64,000 bases of DNA from Glebionis coronaria. Taxonomy: Eukaryota > Streptophyta > Magnoliopsida > Asterales > Asteraceae. The notes beneath the pieces were generated by a model. The model did not search any database. It worked only from the letters and a program-made list of their open reading frames with translations, and was not told the DNA's origin. The stretch spans positions 389,569,039 through 389,633,038 of the forward strand of contig CM046879.1 in assembly GCA_025667525.1 (NCBI GenBank). The letters run 5' to 3'. Shown piece by piece: positions 45,001-57,500 of the stretch (positions are counted from its first letter, which is position 1; every line of letters starts with the position of its first letter). A program made the translations under genes and the position numbers.

Positions 45001-48000
45001 GGTGGGGGTTTTGAGAGGATTTTGAGGTTGTTTGCATGAGTGAAAATCGTATGTGTGAGTAGCTAGTGGTTTTGTTGGTTTGAGTGGAGGAAGTAAGCTT
45101 AAGTGTTAAGCTAAGGCTTACACTTGTAGCTACTTAGTTAACATGATGCCACATCCTTAGATGTGGTGTCATGTGTGCCGTCCCATGTAATTTTTCGTAT
45201 CGGTATAGCGGAAGGGTCTTTTAGAGTGTTACGGGATAGCACAATAACTCCAATCATAGACAACACATAAAAATGGTTGTGCAAGGTTTAACATACATTC
45301 ATTCGATAAAAAGTTTTAAAGTGTACAACAGGTCCCAAATTATACAGGTCATTAAGTTTACAAAACATAGATCGAATGAATATTTTTAATATTATGTGGG
45401 CCATCAGAGTCGATCTCCATCCGGATTACCTTCAAGCACCTAAGATAAAAACATGCAAAAATCATATCAGCGAATGTCGAGTGAATTCATAGAGTTTAAT
45501 AAAAACCGTTATATAAAACAAATGTTAAAATCAGAACACAAGTATAATATCGAAAGTAAGTCCACGTATTGCTAGTCAGGAAATATATAAATCAAGCATA
45601 CATCTTAAACCGTCCATGAGACCGTAGCCTCAATATTACCCCATTTGTCAAATTTACTAAAGGGGGTTATGTTTATTTTTACTACTCAAAAATAACTTAC
45701 AGAAGATTTTAAGAAAAACCTAAAACCCTCTTTCTCCTTGTTCTTTGTGCCGCCACCCATAAATCACCATACAAGGTGATTTGTTGATCTTTGATCTTGA
45801 GGAATTGGTGATTGATCGTGTTTGTTCTTCGTTCTCTTGATCCACGAATTCGGTAAAACCTTTTTAAACCTTTTCTTTTAATTTAATCTTTTTATTAATT
45901 ATGAACATGTGATGTTTTTATAAAAACATAATAATTAATCATAGATCTAACATGTTTTGGTGATTAATTAAATAAAAGGGTCGTTTTTAAGGGGTGTTTT
46001 CTTTGGCCGTCGGCTTCACCGAACCCAAAAGGTGTCTCGGCTTGCCAAGCCGACCACCACCAAGACTATATGGTCTTGGTTGGTGCGTGTGGGTCCCACG
46101 GCAGTAAGGGGAAACACGGGGTACCCCGAGTTGGTTCGGGGTACGGTGTCGATTCATGTCCGGTTCATGTTTTTAGCCTAGATCCGGTTCATGGTGTATG
46201 TTAGTTTTCTTTTTATGTTATGAACTTATGTTAAAATTAAATTAATAAAAGATGTGATTAATTTAATAACATGACTTAGGTTATTTAATTATTAATAATC
46301 ATGAAATTATTTTAACCTAAGTATTTATATGTTTAAGACTTATAATTAATTAATTATTTTAAAAACCATGGATATAATTAATTAATTAACATGACTTAGG
46401 TTATATTATTAATATATAATAATACATATTTTAACCTAAGTATTTAACTTATTTAATTAAAAACATGTTATACTTTAATTAAATATTATAACCTATAGTT
46501 TAATTAAATTATATGAAATAATTATTAAACTATACATTATATCATATGACTTAGAAAATAATCATGAAAAACACTTAGGCTTATATACTTAGCTTATTTA
46601 ACCAGCTTATTTCTAATTATGGAAACTTTCTATTTTTAGAAACTTAATTAAATAAGGCAGCTAATCTATTTATGGAAACCAACTATTTTTAGAAACTTAT
46701 TTATTTAAGGCAGCTAATCTATTTATGGAAACTTATTTAATTTAGGCAGCAAATCTATTTATGGAAACTTTCTATTTTTAGAAACTTATCTATTTTAAGC
46801 AGTAAATCTATTTTTGGGAAGTTTCTATTTTTGGAAACTTTCTATTTTTCAAAACTTTCTATTTTTGGAAACTTTCTATTTTTGGAAACTTTCTATTTTA
46901 GGAAACTTGCTATTTTTGGAAAGTTACTTATTATTACACAGTAAGTATAATAACACATGAAATACCAGAAATACTTAATCAGATTAAATAGAATATAAGA
47001 TTTAATACAGTTTAAGGCTTTAAAACAGTAAAACATAGTAAGAACACATAAAATAAGCTAAGACATGACATAAAACCAGCTATGTATTTAGTAGCAGATA
47101 CTTATTCATGTACGTATTTATGTAGCACTAGTGATTCAGAAGTAGGATTCCCGCAGTTCGTCTTTCTCGTTCACTGGACATAAGGTACGGATTCCCGTCC
47201 TTTCTGTATGGACATTCTTTCCTTATTAGGATTCCCCGTATGCAGCCAACTGTTTTCCCGTAGTATAAGTTATGAGTTTGTTTGTTTATGTTTAATTAAG
47301 ATTACCTATAGCCATATACATGCATGACCACTTTCACCTAGTTATGGAGGTACCATAACCATAACATTAGAGGCACTGATGTTATGACTTCACCACAGCG
47401 AAGTGATCGCTCGTGGCGTCCCTTCAGCTTTTAGCCATTCATTATATTTATCATGTGGGGTGTATGGGTGCATCCTAGTTACATGTTTTATTCAGGATTA
47501 CATGGTAAATGTGGTGTGTGCCTTGCATCCTTCACAAGGAGCTGATCCCTCCTACCCATAAACCAATATATTAAGTTAGAGGCAGCCCCTCTAATTTGCA
47601 TGATGAGGTCATCCCTCTAATTATTCATGCACGGTGGATTTTCATGACCTATATTGGCTAATGATAAAGTATGACAAACAGTTTTTATAAGATAAACATA
47701 AGACATTCAAACTATAAAACCAGTTTTATTAAGACTTAACCAGGTTACTCGGGACTTAGTTTTCTTCTGCTGTTATTATGTTATATGCTTATTCTATTCA
47801 TGCTTTATTGTACATCCGTGCACTGAGCGTATTTGCTCAGCCGTTTTCCTTTTCTATGTTCCCAAAACGGTAGGTACTCAGGGACGCTCGTAGACACTAA
47901 GAGTACGTGCATATGGACTGGAAGCTGTCTAGCCTTCTTTACATTATGCATTTCCTTTCTTTTGATACTTATTCTTTGGACATTGTTTAGTCCTTTCCTT

Positions 48001-48166
48001 TACTATACTATGTTTGTGTGTGATGAGCTTTACTTTTGGACTACCGATGTTTGATTCCGGTATTTTCCTTTTTATGGTCAAGTAATGTTTAGACATTTTA
48101 CCTTGTATTCTTTGATGACACGCCATAATTACTGTGATATTTCCATTTCCAAAATGGGGTGTTACA
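42029..48166 (+). repeat. 3' LTR of Chromo-3, interrupted
   Basis: LTR sequence at 42029-42455 and 45641-48166 flanks a 3185-bp reverse-oriented insertion. Removing it and one CCATT leaves about 2948 bp, matching the 5' LTR minus its private 46-bp duplication. It ends GTTACA at 48166. Confidence 0.9.
42456..45640 (-). mobile_element. Inverted Tekay-1-type LTR with partial second copy, inside Chromo-3 3' LTR
   Basis: On the plus strand it begins TGTAACACTC, the reverse complement of a GTGTTACA LTR end. Blocks such as GGGATAGCACAATAACTCC, the CGTGAGTTC region and the GGGGACGATCACCCCAGTT region match the Tekay-1 LTR in reverse. The first copy spans 42456-45185 (2730 bp). A second begins at 45186 (TGTAATTTTTCG) and stops after 455 bp. 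CCATT flanks both sides (42451-42455 and 45641-45645). No internal region, PBS or coding sequence is present. It lacks about 500 bp found at the 5' side of the Tekay-1 LTR. Confidence 0.8.
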
Positions 48167-48799
48167 AATGAGTTGAACTCCGTGACAATAAAACAAACTT
48201 CTTTTGAGAGAAGCTTGAGTAGGCTGGGAAGGGTTGTGCATTGCATCACTGGGTCTATGATGCTTTGTCTTTAGTATCAGAAATCATCAAGGTGATTCTG
48301 ATAATAGGTGTATTGACCCGGTTTCTGCCTAAGTTGTATGGAGGGCTATTTCTTTTCACCCTTTATCCTTACATTTCTTTTTCATTCTTCAACCCCTTCA
48401 ATGCTTACCAAGACGTCATAACCAGCACCTTGTTGTGATTGTTCAAGTGCTAGCTCAAGTCATTAGTCGACATTTTTCCCGTACACTTAACTACTCCATC
48501 TTTCCTAAGGACACCTAAATTCTACTGGATTGTCCATAGGAAGATCCCTCCGGTTCTGGTTGGATCATAGGACGAATACCTAACCACCTTTTGACACCAA
48601 TACCGTCGTGAATTAATGTGTTGAAGGGTATAGATATCGTAACCAGAAAAACCTGTTGAAAAAGCAATCAAGGTGTTGATGAAATCAGTGTTTACACCTT
48701 GAAGGTTTTTTGTATCACCAAAACGCTCCCCCAACATATGTGCATCATAAAAGGAAAGGTTTTTGCACATATTAGGAAGAGAAAGCACTTATATCAAAG
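48167..48799 (-). other. Unassigned fragment of the minus-strand Copia element
   Basis: One minus-strand frame of 88 codons (48522-48788) is open but matches no family I recognise. The rest has stops in all frames. It may be an eroded extra ORF between gag and the 3' LTR. Confidence 0.35.
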
Positions 48800-49194
48800 A
48801 TCTTATACAAGAAAAGACATTTTGAACACATTTTGATCACTATTCTCCCCCTCAAAAATTGCATGTGATTGAAATTTTTGTGAAATTAGTGATGAAACAT
48901 GGAGAGAATAATGTTGCATGAAAGTTTGTACTCCCCCTCGAAAAGAAATTCTAATTAAAATAGGGGAGTATATGAGCACACAATTTGAAATACCTTGAAA
49001 AATTGTGCTCAAACCCGAGAAAACTGAATTTCCCGTTGTTGAGGAAAAATGTACATAAATGAACATTTTCCTTGAGTTCATGAGCTTAAAACTTTGAATG
49101 TTTTAACATAAGCCCATGACCGAGAAAAATTAAGTTCCCGTTGTTGAGGATAAGTCATACACTTTCCTTTCTTTGGGGACCGGGTTATAGTCTG
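48800..49194 (-). repeat. Non-coding repeats of the Copia element, part 1
   Basis: Related phrases recur on the plus strand: CCCGAGAAAACTGAATTTCC (about 49015) and GACCGAGAAAAATTAAGTTC (about 49119), each followed by CCGTTGTTGAGGA. Similar units continue at 61715-62160 beyond TRG-2. TRG-2 entered within one unit, just after a TATAGTCTG phrase. Confidence 0.65.
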
Positions 49195-49945
49195 TGATTG
49201 GTAGTAAAAACACGTCTCTTGTTTAGGAAAACAAAAAGAACGTATATGAGCGGTAAGTATCGAGTGATGATTTTAGGAAAAATCAACACTAATGACCCAC
49301 AATCACTTAAAAAAGATGAAAGATTCGTTTCCCAAGGAGGTATGGTGTTGTGAATTAACTTGTATATATTTGAGATTAATATTGATGAGATGGAATGACG
49401 GTTTCTTGGTAATTACACTATGACGTAAAAAACGAAAACGTAAAACCGTAGAAAAACCACTAAAATTAAAAATTATTAAAACCAAAAACAAAATCAAGAA
49501 AAAGATTAAAAAGACTAAAACAAGTCTAAAATAATATAAATAAAGACAAAAATCCAATAAAGATATTTTAAAACCTTTTATTAATTAAATAATTAATTTT
49601 AAATGCTAATTAAAGCCCTAAAATTAAATTTAATTAATTCAAATGTCAAAAATATGATTTTATTGAATAATTACTCAACTTATATTATTATAAGACTAAA
49701 AAGTAATTTTCTAAAAATTAAAACCTATTAAAATTATTTTTAAAACTCTAAAAATGATTTAAAATAAATAAAAACTAATTAAACTTAAAATAATTATAAA
49801 AATAAATCCAAAAACTTAAAAATAATTCTAAAAATGGAAATAGTCCTATTTAATGCTATAGAACTTAAGAAAAATGAAAAATAAAGAAAAAGAAAATTTT
49901 GAAAATTAAATAATAAAATAATAAAAAGAAAATAAAAGTCACTTA

Positions 49946-50123
49946 GTTGCGCTGCAACTAGTGGGGTCTTGCGCCGCAACTAGTGTTGCGGGATCACCAA
50001 GATCAGCAGCACCTTCAGTTGCGCCGCAATGCTTCTGTCTTGCGCCGCAACTTGTGAAACGGGAAAACCAAAATCTGCAGCTCCTTGTGTTGCGCCGCAA
50101 CACTTTGGTCTTGCGCCGCAACT
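49946..50123. repeat. Six GTTGCGCCGCAAC-type palindromes in TRG-2 LTR
   Basis: Units centre near 49952, 49974, 50025, 50047, 50095 and 50117, grouped as three pairs about 22 bp apart, with pairs about 70 bp apart. Each is TTGCGCCGCAA with small edge changes, an 11-13 base palindrome with one central base. The other LTR has them at about 59365-59542. Confidence 0.8.
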
Positions 50124-51226
50124 TGTGTGACGTGCCAGCTATGAACTTTTGCACAAGCAGGTTGCACTTGTGTGTTTATGAGTATGGCCAAGAGGACTTG
50201 ACCTTGGCTTATTTTGGTATGATTTTTGGTACAAGAGGGCACTCTTGTGCTCCTTTGAGCACAAGAAGTCAAGAACACACAAGGATAAAACACCAAGCAA
50301 TCAAAATCAAGCAATCAAAATCATGAAAAACCAAGCAATATTTCACCCTTATGCAGATTTTTAACACCCTTTATCCTTTTTAAACTCAACAAAATTGCTC
50401 AAAACGTGTGCCAAACTATATTACCATCTTACTAACATCTAACTTAACCTTAATCTAGTAACCTAACATCTTTTAGCAACACAAATCAATGATTGTACCC
50501 TGCTTAAACCTGTTGCCAAACACCCTTTAATTTTCTGAAAATCGTTTTTAACACATCAAATCCTTACAAAACTTGATTAAACTTGTTCCAATATCTCAAA
50601 ACATGCATAACAACACTTGAGAACACAAATCCACTATCTATAACACACTTAATCAACAAATCACTTAAGATCATATAAACTAGCACTTTTATGAACTTTA
50701 AACAAGGAACAAGGTTTGTACCTTAGGGCTTTACATCCAAAGCCCTAGAGGGTGTATAACCCTCCTCCAATCCAACCCGGGTTGGAGCTGAACTAAATCA
50801 ACAAGCCTTCAACCTATTTGAACACAAAACAAAGAAACAAGAACAAAAATAATAAGATATGATATGATTCTTTTTTTCTTTTTCTTTTTAAAACTCTTCC
50901 AAAACCTTTTTAATCTTCTTAAAATGTTTCTATAACACTTAAATCACCAACAAACATGAACTCCTAACACCAAAAACCTTTTGAGAAGATTTTACCAAAA
51001 TCTCTCAAAATCTCAAAACCTTAAACAACTTTGAAAATCAAAGTTGCTTAACCAATAAACAAAGTGGAACTCAGAATCAATCTCCTCACAACACACAAAC
51101 TTTTAAAAACAATAAAAAAGGAATTACACTTGAATATTTCAAAAACCAAACTTTTTATTTCTTTAAAAAGGAATTACATGTGAGAGACTAGAAACTGGAA
51201 CAAAGGGATCACCACAACTTGGGTCT

Positions 51227-51235
51227 CCTTTTATA
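51227..51235 (-). promoter_or_regulatory. TATA box of TRG-2 LTR (copy at 60646-60654)
   Basis: TATAAAAGG on the minus strand, followed by AGACCCAAG, lies about 1.06 kb from the LTR start. The 60646-60654 copy in the 5' LTR would drive the genomic RNA. Confidence 0.65.
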
Positions 51236-52295
51236 GAGCCTATAGAACAATCTAGAATAGAAAAAACTAAACCCTAATACATAGAAAATCCCAAATGTGC
51301 CCTTGAATGGTTTTGAGTGCATTTTGTCCTCTCATTTGATCTTGAACGTTTATTTTGCTTTGGGAGGAAGCAAATAATCTTGGCCATTGATTTAAGCCAC
51401 GTCATGAGCTTGGGGGCTAAGGAATGATGTGATTGGTGGATTGGGGAATTGGGGGTTTGGTGCACATGAGTGGGATGCAGGTTTTTAGGAGTGGGAAAGG
51501 TTTGTGAGTGTGTGAATTAAGTGTGTGAAGGTTTAATTGAGTTTTACCCAAGGAAAAGTGAAGGTAAAATCTGGGGTGGTAAGAATGATGAATAGTACTC
51601 ATTTGATCCGAAAATAAGGGAAGCATATGTGTTAGGCGCCTCTTTCTTTCAAATGTTTCAGCTTTGTCACTTTTGGTCCTTGGTTTTTGGTTTTTTTGGC
51701 CTTTAAAGATTTTCAGCCTTAAATTCGTCTCTCCCTTGTATTTAAGTTTCATCACTTGACAATTTTGGCACAAACTTTCCATAAAGATGTTTCAAAGGCG
51801 ATTTTTGTCATTTGGTGATTTTTCAAGGACTAATCTTGGACAATGTTGATCTTCAAAGGTCTTCAATGAGTCTTAAACTTCATGAGGGACCATAATTGGC
51901 AATTTGAAATTGTTGAAGGACTAATCTTGCCATTTCTTCAATCTTGAAGGACCTTTTTGCAATTTTGACAAACTTAAGGGACCAAACTTGTAATTATTAA
52001 TATACAAGGGTTTTAAGTTGTCATTTCTTCATTCTTGGATGATCAATCTTGTATTGTCTTCAAGTCTTCAAGGGTATTTGATGAAAATTCCATGATTAGG
52101 GCCCGGTTCTTTGTACGGCTTCGTTTCTCGTGTCCGTTTTTCCTTGTATCTTGTGATCTTTTGTCTTTTTCACGATATCCATACCTAAAATACACAAGTA
52201 AACAAACACAAGCATATATATGGTATTTTATGACATTTTAGTGCATTTAAAGCCCGAAAAGAACGATGAGATCATGTATAAATGCCATCTCATCA

Positions 52296-54550
52296 CTCCC
52301 CCATACTAAGCCATTGCCGTGCCCTCACGCAATGCTAGAATAAAGTATCTAAGCATCACCAAAGTTCAATTTTATTAACCTTTATTGAAGAGTAAAAGAC
52401 TTGCAACATACTACGAGAATGTGTAAAGACATTATGTATGATTTTCATCACCAAAATGTGACTTTTAGGGTCTAAGAATAGAAACAAGTTAATGTCCCTT
52501 AGAGTAAATTTCGTCATCCTTGATTGTCATACATTCCATGCTAAGTGCAAAAACAAGATCATTGTTGGTACAAGTCACAATGCTAACACTACTCATACGT
52601 CCAAATTGTGTAATACTTTTTCTCCCCGCAATCCTAGTTATTATAAAAGGAAATGGGTTACTAGCATTTTTTTATCTAATTGTCATGGATCACAAGTGAT
52701 TCATATTGACTTATTTGAGTAGTTATTAGTCCGAAAGCAAAGTAGCACGATTTGATCAATAGTTAGCCGAAGGACAAAATCTTTTAAAACGGCTTCTCGT
52801 GTATCTCCTTAAGTTCATATCTTGGCATAACTCGTTTCACGATTTGAGACCTTTCTCGGACCGATATTTGGCATGTACTTCATACTTCAAATCTTGGGAA
52901 GACGTTCTCGAAATTATGGTCTTCTCTTCATATAATTGGAATTTCTTCACTTGACGTTTTTGAGAGATTCTTCATATAGGACCACGACTTCATCATTTTT
53001 CTTCAATCTTTACTTTGGATTTTGATATACAACGATCCGCCTCCTTTTCGGACTTGGATATATTTATCCTCATACCTTGTTAGGGTCTTTTTGGATAGAC
53101 TTTCTCCATTCTTTAGGGGAGTAATAGCTTCTCGTCGTGTGTCTCGATCCTTCATATTGATTTTGGAACAATGATACTTCACATCATCTTTGGATCTTTA
53201 GCAAAAATAGAGCTCCTCATGCCTTGTTAGGGCCTTTTTGGATGATCGCCAATCTTCGCGTCCCGCTTCAATAAGTTATGCCTTGGCTATGAACTCTATT
53301 CAACCCCGAGCAACTTTTAAACGATCTTGCGCTAGAGGCTAAGTAACTTTTCAAACCGTACGACCTTACTTATTGCAATTATGATTTATTCCTAATGCAT
53401 TGATCTTATGGGAAGAAAAAGCCACAATTAAAAACATATGAGTTTTTGAAAGAACACTTTCATGTTCTACGTTTAGCATGATCACTTGTCTAACTCTATC
53501 ATTTCTCGTTCTTCACTATTTAAAGACCTCTAATTAAAGAGACTCGTGAATACTTAGCCGTGCAAGTCAAAATTAAGCCAAATTTGGATTAGCTTTCATT
53601 AAGACTATATCAAATCAAAGTTTTGGGTTTTCAAGCCACCTATAGGATCTTGCACTTTCTTGGACTTTTTCAAGTTTAGAGAATGCGTTTTAAAGTTCCC
53701 TTGATAAGTGACTTTCTAGAATCAATTATAGGAACTTGCGAAAAGTTCTTGTTCTTAACCCGAATGAATTAAGACTTTCGCGTTTTAAAGCTCCCTATAT
53801 AAAAGTCTAGCAAAACTTGAATTGAGCGGGTTAAGGAATGTAAATGGCTCCAAATGCCCATCAAGTCAAAAATTAACTCTTATTCTACCCATCGGAAAAT
53901 ATACATTCGTGTCTTAAAAACACTTATGAAAACTAAGAAAAATTTTAAAATTTGGCTATTCTTAGCCTTATTTGCAAAACAAAACATTGAAAGTTGGAAC
54001 ACGTGAGGGCGTAGCAAAGCAAGTACCTATTCACCCCCCCATACTAAAAGTAAACATTGTCCTCAATGTTTCGAGTCTAAAGGTGGAGCACCCCCATACT
54101 AGAGACGAAGAATCGAATGCTTAGGATCTAGCATGGAAAGGGTGATCAACAATATATCTAAAGCCGTTTATTAATTATGCTAAAAGATAATTGTTAGAAC
54201 AATAAAGGATATGTCATGGATTCGTGAAAAACTTCTTCAAACGAACGATGGAGGCTCACGTAAACGAACACGAGAGTCTTCAATCGTAGACGATGATGAT
54301 GATCTAGATAACACAATCACAAACAACCACGAGACAACGAGTTGGAAGGGTACAAGTCCCCTTATTAGTGAACATAAAGCATAAAGATAAGCATGGGATC
54401 TCCCCCACGAGGCACCTCGTTTTTTATTACCGAGTCATGAGCTCGACTCGATCCCCTCAAAATGTGAACATTTAGGGATATCATGGTGTGGTCAATTTTT
54501 GATGGGGCTTACATGATAAACAAGGCCCAAAAAGCAACCGGTATAAAGGA
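52296..54550 (-). other. Post-gag non-coding region of TRG-2, with PPT
   Basis: The PPT on the minus strand is TTAGTATGGGGGAG, directly before the LTR. Upstream, the region matches TRG-1 20240-21500 over most of its length (for example CCTTGTTAGGG blocks near 53082 and 53224). It holds the conserved hairpin at 54052-54071 and the near-palindrome at 54407-54420. I see no gene; the 76-codon plus-strand ORF at 52492-52722 is antisense to a conserved non-coding block. Confidence 0.75.
54052..54071 (-). promoter_or_regulatory. Conserved hairpin, TRG-2 copy
   Basis: On the minus strand this is the same AAACATTG-AGGA-CAATGTTT as in TRG-1 and Athila-1. It is followed by ACTTTTAGTATGGGGGGG, an internal PPT-like tract. 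Confidence 0.75.
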
Positions 54551-57500
54551 CTAAGTCCTTAGATGATGCAAAATACCGGGGTCGAAGATGGCGTTCTCGT
54601 TTTCATGGAAAAAACAATTTAACGCCACTCCAACATGTGCCATAAACTCAAAGAGTTTGAAGAAAATAGATGAGAAGTAGAAGGGTGAGACAATTGGTAA
54701 GACAAACGTTTGAGCTACTCGAGGTAGACTCGCACCAAGCAAATAGATATAGTTTCCATTTATTGCATCGGTGGAAGACCGAGATTTCCCTTTACATGAA
54801 ATTCCGGGATCGAATATCTCGTCCTCGGTGGACAAGGATGAGGGAACATAAGGGGCTTCCCCCATACTAGAACCACACAAAACATCGTCAAAAGGAGTAG
54901 ACGAGTTTGTAGCACTCAAAGCACGCGGTGATGACGGAGTTAGATTTGTAGAAAAGTCAATTAAATCACATTTAAGATCTTTTCCTTTGTTATCTTTTGA
55001 ACTCTCCTTATGAAAACCCTTTTTGATTATGTCGAAAATATTCGGTGTTTCTAAGACGATGTTAGTTACACTAAAAATTCTCACATTTTGAAACCGTTTT
55101 GGTTTTGGTGGTGGCAAGTTCTCAAAACGTTTATCGACGAAGAAAACCTCCCCATCGGGGTCCATAAATTCATCATCCGAAAGATCTTCCGTAGAAACCG
55201 GCAATTTATCAACACTTTTCAAGAATGAATGTGAAGGATTTTTCGATTCAAGTATTGATGGTTTCTTCTTTGTAGGCTTAGCACTCATAACCTCCACCGG
55301 CGGAGGAAATGGTAAATTGTTTTTGGAGACATTCCCTAAAACTCTTGGTGAAAATTCTTTGCAAACGACATTGGTCGAGTCACCATGGTTTAAAGTTGCA
55401 ATAGAATATACATGAGAAAGATTGGAGTTTTGTGTTGCATTGATGACAAGTTCTTCTTCATTGAAACGAAGGGTGATTTTACGAGCATGAACATCGATAA
55501 GTGCTCTTGATGTATCCAAAAATGAACGACCCAAAATGAGAGGAACTTTTCGATCGATGGGAATGTCTACAACGATAAAGTCAACGGGATAGTAAAACTT
55601 TCCGACTTTAACGAAAACGTCCTCGGCTACTCCACATGCCATGATCGTAGAATGATCGGCCATCTCGATGGACATGTTCGAAGGAGTAAGAGCCGGAAGC
55701 GAAAGCGATTTGAAAATCTCGAGAGGCATTAAATTAATACTAGCGCCAAGATCGGCCAAGGCGTAGCATTCCTCCATATCTTGTATAGCACACGGAATCA
55801 AAAATTTACCGGGATCACCGACTTTTTGTGGTATGCGGCTTAGAAAAACCGATGAACAACTAGACGATTGTTGTAACTTTTCTTTGTTGTTTAGCATACT
55901 TTTGAAGTTTGCGGCGAATCGAGGCATCATGATTAAAGCATCGGCAAAACTTATGTTAAAATGCAAATCACGAAACATTTTCATAAATAGCTCAAATTGA
56001 TAATTGTTCCTTTCTTGTGCTTTCTCTTTGTTTCGTCTCGAAGGGTAGGGTAAAGGTGGTGTGGGTAGGTCATTAGGCAACGGCCTTGGAATCTCGGGTT
56101 CCATAATTGGTATTGGTGTAACCGTAGGTGTGGTTTGAGCGGTACTTCGTGGGATTGTAATGTGCTCCTTTTCGACCATCACCTCGGGTTCTTTCTCGAT
56201 TTCCTTCTCCGTAGAAGTACTTGGACGAGAGATTGGTTCCTTGAAAGTTTTACCACTTCGTGTAGTAATAACCTTCATTTCTCCCCTCGGGTTGTTAATG
56301 GTATCACTAGGAAGACCACCCGAAGAAGAGGGTTTACACATGATAGCTTCGAACATCTTAGCCATTCGGTCCTCAAATTTTGATTGCCTAGCATCCGCTT
56401 TCAATAACTCTTGCTTAATCTCATGTTGTCCTAATTCCATCTTTTGTTGGTTTTGTTGAAGACGTTGGACGTTTCCTTCCATTTTATTTGCATGAGTTTT
56501 AAGTTCATTAGCAAGTTCATTTTTAAGCTCGTTTTTCAACTCGGATCTTAAGCTAATCATCTCACGTTGCATATTATCAAATTTTGCATCATTTGCTTTA
56601 GCATAATCTAAAAATTCTCCTTGCAAATTTTTCGTGTGAGCATTTTGAAAACCTTGTGTAGTATTTTGAAAATCACGGTTTTGGTTTTGATTAGAGATTT
56701 GTCCATTCCCACTTTGATAATTCCCTTTGTTATAATTGCGTGTGTTGCCTTGGTAATTACCTTGGTTGTTGTTTCGATAATTGTTAACATTTTGATTTGG
56801 TGGAGCTTGATTTTGGCGGGAACCTTGGCCGTTTTGGTTGTAAGTCCCCGTTGCTACATAAGCACTCGAAGTGTTACCATCCGCGGTAATGCACTCGGAT
56901 AAATCATGAGCTCCTCCACACGATAAACAACTCTTAGCAACCGCTTTAACCGAAGCGGAATTGGAAGCTTCTTGAGCCTTCCAATGGGACATTAGATTAG
57001 CAAATCTATCAAAAAACCGATTTTCCTCATTAGCTTCATCATGTAAGGCGTTAATGCCACGAGACGATTGTGATGACGATGACGAACCCATATTGGCAAC
57101 ACTCGGTGTGTTACGAGGGCTATAAACCTTAGATCGATTTTCAATGATTTGTAAAGCCTCATTTGTCGTCTTGCACAAAAAATTACCACCCGCGGCGGCA
57201 TTCAAATAATCTCGTTCATGATCATTAAGCCCATTATAAAAGGTATCAATTTGATGCAATTCCGAAAAATCATGATGAGGACATTCATGTAACATCTCCT
57301 TAAATCGTTCCCATGCCATTGAAAAACTTTCATTGTTACGTTGCACAAATCGTGAAATCTCATTTTTTAAGTGTGTTGTTTTCGATGGTGGAAAAAACTT
57401 GTTCACAAACTTAGAAACGAGATCGGCCCATGTCAAAATCGAATTTGGCGGTTCTTTCTCGAGCCAAATTTTTGCGGGTCCATCCAACGAATATGGAAAC

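Larger units (their letters stand above)
33775..48166 (+). mobile_element. Chromo-3: chromovirus with intron-like segments in gag
   Basis: A 5' LTR (33775-36765), a 5263-bp internal region (36766-42028) and a 3' LTR (42029-48166, itself interrupted) share TGTAAAACCC...GTTACA ends. AATG lies before the 5' LTR and after the 3' LTR; the duplication is four bases, or five (AAATG) if the last LTR base is shared. PBS, gag, protease, RT, RNase H, integrase and a frameshifted tail are in the order of a Ty3/Gypsy chromovirus, close to Tekay/Del by motif style. Pol has several stops and deletions, so this copy is not autonomous. Confidence 0.92.
49195..52295 (-). repeat. 3' LTR of TRG-2
   Basis: On the minus strand it starts TGATGAGATGG and ends CTACCAATCA. 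It is nearly identical to 58614-61714. It holds six imperfect palindromes of the GTTGCGCCGCAAC type at 49946-50123 and a TATA box at 51227-51235. ORFs inside are chance and recur in the other LTR. Confidence 0.95.

Noticed and set aside
48241..48438. 65-codon hydrophobic plus-strand ORF resembling a membrane peptide
   Set aside because: It is antisense within a Copia fragment, with no start context or family resemblance; hydrophobicity follows from T-rich DNA.
49961..50326. 121-codon plus-strand ORF with overlapping minus ORFs, duplicated at 59380-59745
   Set aside because: It sits over the palindrome cluster in the TRG-2 LTR. It is identical in both LTRs only because the insertion is young.
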